Below, piece after piece: positions 36,520-46,308 of a stretch of DNA of 51,064 nt. How positions within the stretch are numbered: position 1 is the first letter of the stretch; every line of letters starts with the position of its first letter. Under the pieces are notes generated by a model. It had not been told where the DNA came from. It saw nothing but the letters and a program-made list of their open reading frames with translations, and ran no database searches. The translations under genes and the position numbers were made by a program. The DNA lies in assembly GCF_000379925.1 (NCBI RefSeq), contig NZ_KB904227.1, forward strand, positions 1-51,064, in the 5' to 3' direction. Source of the DNA: Porphyromonas levii DSM 23370 (lineage in GTDB: Bacteria > Bacteroidota > Bacteroidia > Bacteroidales > Porphyromonadaceae).

Positions 36520-37417
36520 GATTACGTGGATGGTAGTTCAGGATGTCATCTCTGAGCTTACTTCTATCAATATGTGTGTAAATTTCAGTTGTAGAAATAT
36601 CGGCATGCCCTAGCATATCACGAATGGCTTGTAGGTTGGCTCCACCCTCCAAAAGATGTGTAGCGAAAGAGTGCCTAAAGGTATGCGGCGAGATTTCTTT
36701 CTCTAGGCCTATGCGTTCGGCCAGCTCCTTGATCACCATAAATACCATTTGCCGAGAAATGCCAGTGCGAATACGGTTAAGAAACACATGATGGGTGTAT
36801 CCTGGCTTTGCCTCTACAGCGTGACGAATGGGCAAATAATCCATAATCCGCTCTACTGCACTTTCAGACATAGGCACCAATCGCTCTTTACTACCTTTAC
36901 CTACCACTCGGATGTACTTCTCCTCCAAAAAGAGGGATGGAAATGTGAGGTCGCAAGCCTCTGATACCCTAAGCCCACAACTATACAGAAGCTCTATAAG
37001 CGCCGCATTTCTCACTCCATTGGACGTATCAAGGTCTATCGCACCGATAAGTTCATCCACCTCCTCCACCGTCAGTACTTCAGGCAGATGCTCCGATACT
37101 TTAGGGCCTTCGAGGGTCTCCGTAGGATTATCTTCTAGAATCTCCTCCAATTCTAGAAAACGGTAAAAGCTTTTCACCCCACTCACCGTTCGGCGAAGGC
37201 TCTTTTGCCTCAGTCCAAGATCGGAGAGATATGCCAAAAAACCTTCTAATTCCTCATACGTAAGCTCGAGATATGACTTCTCTCGCATCTCGGCATACTC
37301 AACCAAGTGCTGCACATCCCTACCATAGCTCACGATGCTATTCTCTGCTAAATTTCGTTCTAGCAGCAGGTAATCACGATAATCCTGCAGTAGCTCATCT
37401 ATTTTTCTATCTTTCAT
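36515..37417 (-). CDS. xerD: Tyrosine recombinase XerD
   Basis: The 300-residue recombinase resolves chromosome dimers at dif with XerC. Catalytic residues are Arg150, Lys174, His245, Arg248, His271 and Tyr280 (SCGLRVSEA, PHTFRHSFATHLLEGGANLQ, GHADISTTEIYTH). The N-terminal SAM-like DNA-binding domain covers about 1-105. It is called XerD rather than an integrase because of length and motif fit, and no phage or integrative genes are near. A -7 box TAACTTTG at 37422-37429 ends only four bases before the ATG, suggesting a leaderless mRNA. Confidence 0.9.
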   Translation of the reverse strand: MKDRKIDELLQDYRDYLLLERNLAENSIVSYGRDVQHLVEYAEMREKSYLELTYEELEGFLAYLSDLGLRQKSLRRTVSGVKSFYRFLELEEILEDNPTETLEGPKVSEHLPEVLTVEEVDELIGAIDLDTSNGVRNAALIELLYSCGLRVSEACDLTFPSLFLEEKYIRVVGKGSKERLVPMSESAVERIMDYLPIRHAVEAKPGYTHHVFLNRIRTGISRQMVFMVIKELAERIGLEKEISPHTFRHSFATHLLEGGANLQAIRDMLGHADISTTEIYTHIDRSKLRDDILNYHPRNH

Positions 37418-37421
37418 ACCC

Positions 37422-37429
37422 CAAAGTTA
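37422..37429 (-). promoter_or_regulatory. Putative -7 box of xerD, very close to the ATG
   Basis: TAACTTTG on the minus strand fits TAnnTTTG and leaves only 4 bases before the xerD ATG. No TTG at -33 was found. Confidence 0.4.
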
Positions 37430-37504
37430 CCACTTTCTAGAGCTATTCCATAGCTTGTCTAAGTAGTAGAGCCATAGCGCTTTGTGATAGTCTACTGAGT
37501 ACAC

Positions 37505-37592
37505 AAATTTATTCCTAGGAATAAATAAAACTTTCCCTAGAGATAAATATTTTTATTTGTACAGAAAAATAAATTTATTCCTAGGAATAAAT
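37505..37592. repeat. Array D: four tandem 22-bp palindromic units (AT-rich type)
   Basis: The units are 37505-37526, 37527-37548, 37549-37570 and 37571-37592. Units 1 and 4 are identical over 22 bases and contain the perfect 20-base palindrome ATTTATTCCTAGGAATAAAT; unit 4 extends to 24 bases in context. Units 2 (centre CTAG) and 3 (centre GTAC) pair at 6 and 7 of 10 positions with centres exactly in phase. The sequence is unrelated to arrays A to C, but the architecture is the same. It lies between xerD and the thiamin promoter. Confidence 0.88.
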
Positions 37593-37672
37593 TTTCTTAC
37601 TTGCGCGAGCCACAATGAGTGCTCTACGGAGAAGATTTTGGGAGTATAGAACATGGTGGGAATGATACCTAT

Positions 37673-37703
37673 TTGGTGGGGCGAGAAAAAAGGGTTAAGT
37701 TTG
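37673..37703 (+). promoter_or_regulatory. Promoter of the thiamin operon
   Basis: TTG (37673-37675), 20 bases, TAAGTTTG (37696-37703). Transcription would start near 37710, just ahead of the TPP riboswitch, which is the expected order. Confidence 0.65.
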
Positions 37704-37743
37704 CCAATAGATTTATTTGAGTAACGACTGGAGCTGGATCCAG

Positions 37744-37827
37744 TGAAGGGGTGCCACTATTATAATTGTAGTGTGCTGAGAAGATACCCTTAGAACCTGA
37801 TGCAGGTAATGCTGCCGTAGGAATAAG
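37744..37827 (+). ncRNA. TPP riboswitch (THI element)
   Basis: The conserved aptamer blocks appear in order and spacing: GGGGTGCC (37748-37755), GCTGAGA (37775-37781), ACCC (37786-37789), GAACCTGAT (37793-37801), GGTAAT near 37805 and CGTAGGAA (37816-37823). It binds thiamin diphosphate and represses the genes downstream. A small hairpin with ACTGGA/TCCAGT arms (37727-37744) comes just before it. The aptamer precedes thiD by about 110 bases. Confidence 0.95.
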
Positions 37828-37855
37828 AGTTACGCGTTATTCTGGGTCTCCCAGG

Positions 37856-37918
37856 AGTTACGAGTTACGGCTACGCAGCATCTTTTGAAGGGATTCTGCG
37901 TAGCCGTAACTCGTAACT
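37856..37918 (+). promoter_or_regulatory. 23-bp hairpin between riboswitch and thiD (expression platform?)
   Basis: The arms 37856-37878 and 37896-37918 are perfect complements over 23 bases with a 17-base loop, ending 18 bases before the thiD ATG. It is likely the expression platform that the aptamer controls, either as a terminator or by hiding the start. A U-tract is missing (GTTATTATAGG follows), so a translation-blocking or anti-anti-type switch is possible. Confidence 0.75.
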
Positions 37919-37936
37919 GTTATTATAGGCAAACAC

Positions 37937-38742
37937 ATGAAATACCTACCTACACTGACCATTGCGGGTTCAGATTGCTCAGGAGGAGCAGGCATACAGG
38001 CGGATATCAAGACGATGTCAGCACTAGGATGCTACGCTATGTCGGTGATTACCTCGATTACTGCCCAAAATACATGTGGGGTAAGGGCTGTACTACCGCT
38101 TCCTGTAGAGCTAGTGAGGTCTCAGCTAGAAGCTATCTTGGAGGATATTCCTCCATTAGCCATCAAGATAGGTATGCTCTATAATTCTGATATTATCCAT
38201 TGTGTAGCAAGCTTACTTCAGGAGTGTGATATCCCTCTTGTGATAGACCCTGTAATGGTTGCCACCAGTGGTGACAGACTTATCGACAACACGGCCGTAG
38301 AGCTATTTACGAGGCAATTACTTCCACTCTCCACACTCATCACTCCTAATCTTCAGGAGGCCGAGGTACTCTCGAAAACCAAGATGACTTCTCAGCATGC
38401 TCTTGAGGAGGCTGGACAATGGTTCCTCTCTCACGGTGCGAGAGCGGTGCTCATCAAAGGAGGTCATACTTGGGAGAAAGAGGCTACCGACTATCTTTTC
38501 CATAATGACGGTTGCCAAACCTTTACCCATAGTAGGATTGAGAGTCCCAACACGCATGGCACCGGCTGCACCCTATCCTCTGCTATTACCGCATACCTTG
38601 CACAAGGGCAGACCCTTTCACAGGCTGTTGCCCTTGGGAAGTTATACCTCACTGAAGCGTTATTGTCGGGCAAAGACCTAAGTATAGGGCATGGACATGG
38701 TCCTGTAGATCATTTTTATAACCCTCAAAAGAGCATCAAACG

Positions 38743-38746
<4 letters not shown>
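37937..38746 (+). CDS. thiD: Hydroxymethylpyrimidine (phosphate) kinase ThiD
   Basis: ThiD phosphorylates HMP to HMP-PP for thiamin assembly. The 269-residue ribokinase-fold protein has TIAGSDCSGGAGIQADIKTM, VIDPVMVATSGDRLI, LIKGGHTWEKEATDYLF and the ATP-site NTHGTGCTLSSAITAYLA. It is the first gene after the riboswitch and overlaps thiE by 4 bases. Confidence 0.96.
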
Positions 38747-40934
<2,188 letters not shown>

Positions 40935-40947
40935 TAATATAGTATTT

Positions 40948-41721
40948 ATGATTGAGAAGACAATATCTGCTGGGATTATTACCCGCTATTTTGAGAAGCT
41001 AAATGATTGTCTCGACCTAGACGTTGCTATCGTAGGCGGAGGTCCTTCGGGCATTATTGCCGCATACTACCTCGCGAAAGCTGGACTGAAGGTAGCACAG
41101 TTCGACCGCAAGCTCTCTCCAGGTGGAGGTATGTGGGGTGGTGCAATGATGTTCAACGAGATCGTGTTCCAAGAGGAAGCGCTGGAAATTGTGAAGGAGA
41201 TGGACATCAATTACACCCCTTACACTGATAACCTCTATACTATGGACTCTGTTGAGAGTACGGCTGCTCTACTATATAGGGCTGTTCATGCTGGGGCTAA
41301 GATATTCAACTGCTATTCTGTAGAGGATGTAGTATATAAGGAGGATAAGGTAAGTGGCGTAGTGGTGAACTGGACGCCTGTACTCCGCGAAGGGATGCAC
41401 GTAGACCCTCTAAATATCATGGCAAAGTGTGTAATTGATGGCACAGGTCACGATAGCGAGATTTGCCAAGTGGTAGCTAAGAAGAATGGCGCTACGCTCA
41501 ATACTTCTACCGGAGGTGTTGTGGGCGAACGCTCCCTTGATGTCGTGACGGGTGAGAAAATGGTTGTAGAAGGGACAAAGGAGATTTATCCTGGACTTTA
41601 CGTGTGTGGTATGGCTTCGTCTGCAGTTTACGGAACACCTCGCATGGGACCTATCTTTGGCGGCATGATGATGAGTGGCAAGAAGGTCGCTGATATGATC
41701 ATCGAGAAACTAAAGAAATAA
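40948..41721 (+). CDS. thi4: Thi4-type thiazole synthase, likely sulfide-dependent
   Basis: This 257-residue FAD-like Rossmann protein makes the thiazole unit from NAD and glycine. It has DLDVAIVGGGPSGIIAAYYL, KLSPGGGMWGGAMMFNEIV, DGTGHDSEICQVVAKK and YGTPRMGPIFGGMMMSGKK. The position that holds the sulfur-donating Cys in yeast Thi4 has His (His151, GMHVDPLNIM), the archaeal pattern that uses free sulfide with iron and works as a true catalyst. No thiG, thiH, thiS or thiF was seen here. The ATG at 40948 is preferred to one at 40915 inside thiC. Confidence 0.92.
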   Translation: MIEKTISAGIITRYFEKLNDCLDLDVAIVGGGPSGIIAAYYLAKAGLKVAQFDRKLSPGGGMWGGAMMFNEIVFQEEALEIVKEMDINYTPYTDNLYTMDSVESTAALLYRAVHAGAKIFNCYSVEDVVYKEDKVSGVVVNWTPVLREGMHVDPLNIMAKCVIDGTGHDSEICQVVAKKNGATLNTSTGGVVGERSLDVVTGEKMVVEGTKEIYPGLYVCGMASSAVYGTPRMGPIFGGMMMSGKKVADMIIEKLKK

Positions 41722-41724
41722 GAC

Positions 41725-41762
41725 AAATGGGGAGTAGAGCTCATGGGCACTACTCCCCATTT
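41725..41762 (+). terminator. Hairpin after thi4
   Basis: A perfect 12-bp stem (41725-41736 with 41751-41762) with a 14-base loop, 3 bases after the thi4 stop. The next gene starts 10 bases later, so it may only partly stop transcription. Confidence 0.55.
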
Positions 41763-41772
41763 ATAATATCTT

Positions 41773-42333
41773 ATGAAGGTAATAGTACTGACTCCCCCTA
41801 CTCCTTTTCCCTCGGAGCGGGAGATGATCAAGGAGATTATCGAAGAGGGAATCTATAGGCTACACCTCCGTAGACCCGACTGGAGCGAAGGTGAGACGAG
41901 GGCTTTCCTTGAGAGTTTCTCGGCAGACCAACTCTCTCGAATCGTGCTGCACGACCACCATCAGCTATCGGAGGAGTACCCTATTGGGGGAGTCCATTTC
42001 AATAGACGCCATCCCTTTGTCCGCCATTACCACCTCCCCTGCTCTATTTCTTGTCATACTCTAGAGGAGGTACAGATTTATAAACCACAGGTCAATTACT
42101 TATTTCTAAGCCCCATATTCGATAGTATATCAAAGGAAGGGTACGGCTCGGCGTTTTCGCTAGATGAGCTTCGGGAAGCTGGTGATCTTATCGACCAACA
42201 CGTATTTGCACTAGGAGGGGTGTCCTTGGATAAGTTACCGCTTCTCCGAGAGCTATCTTTCGGAGGAGTGGCTCTACTTGGTGACTTTTGGCAACACGCT
42301 GCTACGTCTCATTACATAAGGAATTATCTGTAA
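41773..42333 (+). CDS. Second ThiE/TenI-like protein
   Basis: A 186-residue relative of ThiE. It has YRLHLRRPDWSEGETRAFLE, IVLHDHHQLSEEYPIGGVHF, YLFLSPIFDSISKEGYGSAF and HVFALGGVSLDKLPLL. The family splits into synthases (ThiE) and thiazole tautomerases (TenI). Since the operon already has a good ThiE, this shorter copy may be a tautomerase or a second synthase. The gene sits at the end of the unit behind a hairpin, so it may be expressed less. Confidence 0.75.
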   Translation: MKVIVLTPPTPFPSEREMIKEIIEEGIYRLHLRRPDWSEGETRAFLESFSADQLSRIVLHDHHQLSEEYPIGGVHFNRRHPFVRHYHLPCSISCHTLEEVQIYKPQVNYLFLSPIFDSISKEGYGSAFSLDELREAGDLIDQHVFALGGVSLDKLPLLRELSFGGVALLGDFWQHAATSHYIRNYL

Positions 42334-42344
42334 CTTTGTGCCAC

Positions 42345-42379
42345 AAAAAAGAGACACCACTATGACTAGCGATGTCTCT
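42345..42379 (-). terminator. Terminator of tRNA-Arg
   Basis: On the minus strand AGAGACATC and GGTGTCTCT form a stem followed by six T (42345-42350). It starts 4 bases after the tRNA 3' end. Confidence 0.8.
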
Positions 42380-42383
42380 AAAG

Positions 42384-42455
42384 TAGCTCCGACGGGAATC
42401 GAACCCATATCTAAAGTTTAGGAAACTTTTGTTCTATCCGTTGAACTACAGAGCC
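42384..42455 (-). tRNA. tRNA-Arg, anticodon CCT
   Basis: The 72-base minus-strand sequence folds as a cloverleaf. Acceptor GGCTCTG pairs with CGGAGCT (a few G-U pairs). The D arm reads GTTC...GAAC, the anticodon loop TTCCTAA has CCT in the middle (reads AGG), and the T arm is ATGGG-TTCGATT-CCCGT. The 3' CCA is not encoded. No intron is visible. Confidence 0.92.
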
Positions 42456-42497
42456 AGTACCCAAACGTGGTGCAAACTTACTACATTTTTAGCTTAT

Positions 42498-43235
42498 ATG
42501 CAAGGAAGAAAGAGAATAAGTGTGGTGACTATCTGCTACAATGCCTATGAGGAGTTACAATACACCCTCAGGTCTGTGGCGGAGCAAAGCTACCCATTCA
42601 TTGAATATATTGTTGTTGATGGTGCTTCTACAGATGGCTCGAACGAACTCTTTGAGTCTTATCGAGCAGATATAGACGTCCTGATTTCTGAGCCCGACAA
42701 AGGCATCTACGACGCAATGAATAAGGGAATTAAGGCAGCGACAGGAGATTATCTTTGTTTTATGAATGCGGGGGATACTTTCCACTCCACTACCACACTT
42801 GAAGAGGTTTTTGCCCAAGTGGGAACAAATCATCCTGATGTCATATATGGCGAAACAGACTTGGTGGATACAGATCGCCGCTTCTTGAGGCATAGACGTC
42901 TCTCTGCCCCCCTGGTGCTGACAAAAGATAGCTTTCTCAGAGGGATGCTCGTCTGTCACCAGTCTTTTTATCCACGAAGAGAGCTAGCTCCGCTGTATAA
43001 TCTCTCCTATCGTTTTTCTAGCGACTTCGACTGGTGTATTCGCATCCTAAAGCAAAGCCAGCGTAATCACAATACCCACTTGGTTCTTACTGACTATCTC
43101 TCAGAGGGGGTCACGACACAAAACCATAAGGCATCACTCCGTGAGCGGTTCCAGATTATGAGGTACCACTACGGACTAGCGCGTACCCTACTCGCCCATG
43201 CCTATATTTTGCTGCGTAGTATCCTAAAGAGATAA
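42498..43235 (+). CDS. Family 2 glycosyltransferase
   Basis: The 245-residue GT2 protein has the classic opening ISVVTICYNAYEELQYTLRS, EYIVVDGASTDGSNELFES, SEPDKGIYDAMNKGIKAATG and DYLCFMNAGDTF (metal-binding region). It lacks membrane helices. It probably adds a sugar to a surface polysaccharide or lipopolysaccharide. The ATG at 42498 is used, since a longer frame overlaps the tRNA. Confidence 0.88.
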   Translation: MQGRKRISVVTICYNAYEELQYTLRSVAEQSYPFIEYIVVDGASTDGSNELFESYRADIDVLISEPDKGIYDAMNKGIKAATGDYLCFMNAGDTFHSTTTLEEVFAQVGTNHPDVIYGETDLVDTDRRFLRHRRLSAPLVLTKDSFLRGMLVCHQSFYPRRELAPLYNLSYRFSSDFDWCIRILKQSQRNHNTHLVLTDYLSEGVTTQNHKASLRERFQIMRYHYGLARTLLAHAYILLRSILKR

Positions 43236-43273
43236 TCAATGTTGCCCGATCTACGTTTTCTCTGAACAAATGA

Positions 43274-43306
43274 AATAGCCGTGACACCCAAGGTATCACG
43301 GCTATT
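43274..43306. terminator. Terminator between GT2 and tonB genes
   Basis: An 11-bp perfect stem (43274-43284 with 43296-43306) with an 11-base loop, between convergent genes. TATATTAT follows on the plus strand. Confidence 0.7.
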
Positions 43307-43328
43307 ATATTATCCTAAACTCTCAGTA

Positions 43329-44024
43329 TTACTGGAGGCGGAATTGTACTGGGAGTGTGAAGCGTGCACGTACTGGCTTACCAGTCTGCATACCAGGCTT
43401 CCACTTAGGCATCTGCTTTACCACGCGGATTGCCTCCTTGTCAAGGTTGGAGTCAACACCACGTGCAATCTGAACGTTAGAGATAGAACCATCAGGCTCA
43501 ACAACGAATGACACCATTACACGACCCTGAATGTTATTCTCTGCTGCGATTGGCGGATACTGAATATTCTTGCTCAGCCACTTCATCATCGCTGCCTGAC
43601 CACCAGGGAACTCTGGCATCTCCTCTAGGTACTCGAAGATGTGGTCATCTGCTACTTCCTCACGGCTACGCTGTGCAGGAGCTGGAGGAGTAAAAGTCTG
43701 CTGTAGCTTGTTAGCTGCGTCGTCTACAGAAGCAATCTGAACATCAGCTACCTTTACATCGTCCTCAACGATGGTTAGCTCCTCTACAACAACCTCTTGC
43801 TGAATCTCAGGCTCTGGAGGTGGAGCTTGCTCCTCCTCAGGAGTAATCTGAATATCCTCAATCTCCTCGAGGACTACATTCTGGGAAATCTCCTCTACAG
43901 TTATTTCCTTATTACCCCACTCAAAGGCAACAAAGACAGTAGCCAAGGCAACGACCAAACCCATCAGGAAGAATAAACCCTTGTTATTCTCCAGATTTGC
44001 TCTGTCCGTCTTCTTTTGTCTCAT
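43329..44024 (-). CDS. TonB-type energy transducer
   Basis: The 231-residue protein has one N-terminal membrane helix (about 15-36) and a Pro/Glu-rich periplasmic linker (EEEQAPPPEPEIQQEVVVEE). A TonB C-terminal domain follows (about 140-231): MPEFPGGQAAMMKWLSKNIQ, then QGRVMVSFVVEPDGSISNVQ, and a final GKPVRARFTLPVQF. It transmits proton motive force to outer-membrane TonB receptors, for instance for glycan or iron uptake. It has its own strong promoter at 44108-44137. Confidence 0.9.
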   Translation of the reverse strand: MRQKKTDRANLENNKGLFFLMGLVVALATVFVAFEWGNKEITVEEISQNVVLEEIEDIQITPEEEQAPPPEPEIQQEVVVEELTIVEDDVKVADVQIASVDDAANKLQQTFTPPAPAQRSREEVADDHIFEYLEEMPEFPGGQAAMMKWLSKNIQYPPIAAENNIQGRVMVSFVVEPDGSISNVQIARGVDSNLDKEAIRVVKQMPKWKPGMQTGKPVRARFTLPVQFRLQ

Positions 44025-44107
44025 AATTTGTTTTGTCTTAGTATATTGTAATCAATTTCTGTCGATAGTACTTAGAGGGCTAGCTATACAAACTGCCTCT
44101 CACCCCA

Positions 44108-44137
44108 CAAATGTACACATTTTATTGATATCTCCAA
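44108..44137 (-). promoter_or_regulatory. Promoter for the tonB-type gene
   Basis: On the minus strand TTG (44135-44137), 19 bases, TACATTTG (44108-44115). The leader would be about 75 bases. Confidence 0.65.
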
Positions 44138-44155
44138 CATTTTCTGGGGCTATTA

Positions 44156-44839
44156 TCATCTCCTACTGCTATATATCGTGATATAGTAAAGTAAGGTAGC
44201 AATCGAACCGATAGCAGCAGCAAAATAAGTGTATGCGGCACTACGTAATGCTGTAGCAGCCATTGGCTGTTGTTCGTAGCTGGTGACCCTAGAACGCTCT
44301 AGCCATACTAGAGCCCTTCTACTCGCATCTACCTCTACAGGTAGAGTGATGATACTAAAGAGCGTTGTGAGTGCAAACAGTATGATTCCAGCGAGCAACA
44401 GTTGAGGGAATGAATTCACGAGGAATATGCCTGCGAGCAGGACCCACTGTACTATATTGGAGGAGAACTGCACCGCAGGGACTAGCGCTGATCTCATCTT
44501 GAGTGGGGCATACCCTACAGCATGCTGCACAGCATGACCCGTCTCATGAGCTGCAACTGCTGCTGCCATTACACTATTGGAGCTGTAAACCGCCTCGCTT
44601 AAGTTGATGGTGCGATTGGCAGGATTGTAGTGATCTGTGAGTAGTCCTGAGGTTGAAATCACCTGCACATCCGTGATGCCATTCTCCTGGAGCATTCGTT
44701 CAGCGACTTCTCTTCCAGTAAGCCCACTATCGAGACGAATCTTGGAATACTTCTTAAATTTTCTCTTGAGGTTCCACTGAACAAGCATGCCCAGTATCAT
44801 CACCCCAAACATCAATATATATGCTGTTGGTATCCACAT
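44156..44839 (-). CDS. Membrane zinc metallopeptidase (YugP-like)
   Basis: The 227-residue protein has an N-terminal helix, the zinc motif HETGHAVQH (HExxH) near residue 96, and hydrophobic helices at about 115-160 and 195-220. This fits the PF04298 neutral zinc metallopeptidase family, whose substrates are not known. Its start lies 3 bases after purA, so the two are co-transcribed. Confidence 0.9.
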   Translation of the reverse strand: MWIPTAYILMFGVMILGMLVQWNLKRKFKKYSKIRLDSGLTGREVAERMLQENGITDVQVISTSGLLTDHYNPANRTINLSEAVYSSNSVMAAAVAAHETGHAVQHAVGYAPLKMRSALVPAVQFSSNIVQWVLLAGIFLVNSFPQLLLAGIILFALTTLFSIITLPVEVDASRRALVWLERSRVTSYEQQPMAATALRSAAYTYFAAAIGSIATLLYYITIYSSRR

Positions 44840-44842
44840 GTC

Positions 44843-46129
44843 TTAAAAACCTTCTCTTATAATGGTCTGCGCCCTATCTGGACCGACAGAAACGATACGG
44901 ATAGGTACGCCTAAGTACTCTTCGATGAACTGAATGTACGCCTTGAAGTCTGCCCCAAAGTCTGCCTCCGAAGTTGACTTAGTCATATCAGTATGCCAGC
45001 CTTTGAAACTCTTGTACACGGGCTTTACTTGCTCATTTAGTTCAAATGGCATCTGAGTGGTCTCCACCCCGTCAATCTCATAAGCGACACAAGCCTTTAC
45101 CTCATCAAAAGTATCTAGCACATCGCTCTTCATCATGATCAAGTCGGTAACGCCATTGAGCATCACAGTATATTTTAGTGCCACGAGGTCTATCCAGCCA
45201 CATCTACGCTTACGACCAGTAACGGAGCCAAACTCATGACCTAGTTCACACATAAGGTCACCTGTCTGGTCGAATAGCTCGGTAGGAAATGGACCAGCAC
45301 CTACTCTTGTGCAATAGGCCTTGAAAATACCAAATACGCGACCGATACGACTAGGTGCTACGCCCAGACCTGTGCAAGCACCAGCACTAATAGTATTCGA
45401 TGAAGTCACAAATGGGTAAGAACCATAATCAATATCCAAAAGTGAACCTTGAGCCCCCTCTGCCAATACCGCCTTATCCGCTGCTAGGGTGTTATTTACC
45501 AAGAACTCACCATCTACGATTTGGTACTCCTTAAGCGCCTCTACAGCTTCCATCCATCGGTTTTCAAGCTCTGAGAAATTAGGAGCCAACTCTTCTAGTG
45601 AGGTGCCAAGTGCCTTAAGCTGTCCTACGTGTCGCTCCTTGGCTGGTTCGTAGCGAGACTTGAAGTCATTAGAAAGGATATCCCCTACCCTTACGCCATT
45701 ACGACTAATCTTATCGGTATATGTAGGACCAATACCCTTACCCGTTGTCCCCACCTTCTTATCGCCCTTTGCTCGTTCACTTGCGGCATCTAAAAGGCGG
45801 TGAGTAGGCAATATCAAATGGGTCTTCTTGGAGATGACCAAACGAGCTTGGATATCCAATCCACCTTCCTTCAGTGCATTCGCCTCCTCTACAAAGAGTA
45901 CGGGATCAAGTACCACGCCATTGCCAATCATATTGGTCATACCCTGGAATACACCCGATGGGATTGAACGAAGTACGACCTTTTTGCCCTCAAACTCTAA
46001 GGTATGCCCTGCGTTCGGACCACCTTGAAATCTTGCTACTAAGTCGTACTTAGGTGTGAGCACATCCACTACCTTACCTTTTCCCTCGTCGCCCCATTGG
46101 AGACCCAAGAGTACATCTACTTTCTTCAT
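44843..46129 (-). CDS. purA: Adenylosuccinate synthetase
   Basis: This enzyme makes adenylosuccinate from IMP, aspartate and GTP, the first committed step to AMP. The 428-residue protein has GLQWGDEGKGKVVDVL, the P-loop like FQGGPNAGHTL, GTTGKGIGPTYTDKISRNGV, EGAQGSLLDIDYGSYPFVT and GRKRRCGWIDLVAL. The length is normal. A -7 box TATATTTG lies at 46203-46210. Confidence 0.98.
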   Translation of the reverse strand: MKKVDVLLGLQWGDEGKGKVVDVLTPKYDLVARFQGGPNAGHTLEFEGKKVVLRSIPSGVFQGMTNMIGNGVVLDPVLFVEEANALKEGGLDIQARLVISKKTHLILPTHRLLDAASERAKGDKKVGTTGKGIGPTYTDKISRNGVRVGDILSNDFKSRYEPAKERHVGQLKALGTSLEELAPNFSELENRWMEAVEALKEYQIVDGEFLVNNTLAADKAVLAEGAQGSLLDIDYGSYPFVTSSNTISAGACTGLGVAPSRIGRVFGIFKAYCTRVGAGPFPTELFDQTGDLMCELGHEFGSVTGRKRRCGWIDLVALKYTVMLNGVTDLIMMKSDVLDTFDEVKACVAYEIDGVETTQMPFELNEQVKPVYKSFKGWHTDMTKSTSEADFGADFKAYIQFIEEYLGVPIRIVSVGPDRAQTIIREGF

Positions 46130-46202
46130 ATCCTAATTATATATTTTATATCGTAGTCGATAAAACTTTCGTTATTAGTCATACGCTCCCCTTCAAACAT
46201 CA

Positions 46203-46210
46203 CAAATATA
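46203..46210 (-). promoter_or_regulatory. Putative -7 box of purA
   Basis: TATATTTG on the minus strand, about 75 bases before the purA ATG. No TTG was found at -33. Confidence 0.4.
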
Positions 46211-46308
46211 CACATTATTCGTATTACGTAGAGTAAACGCACGAGCAAAGATGCTAAATCGCAGCGAAAACGGGGAATGGGGCATTAGTAACAGGAGCCT
46301 TGCAAGAG

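Noticed and set aside
36515-37417. xerD as the integrase of a mobile element
   Set aside because: No other mobility genes, no attachment-site duplication and no change of base composition around it; chromosomal XerD fits better.
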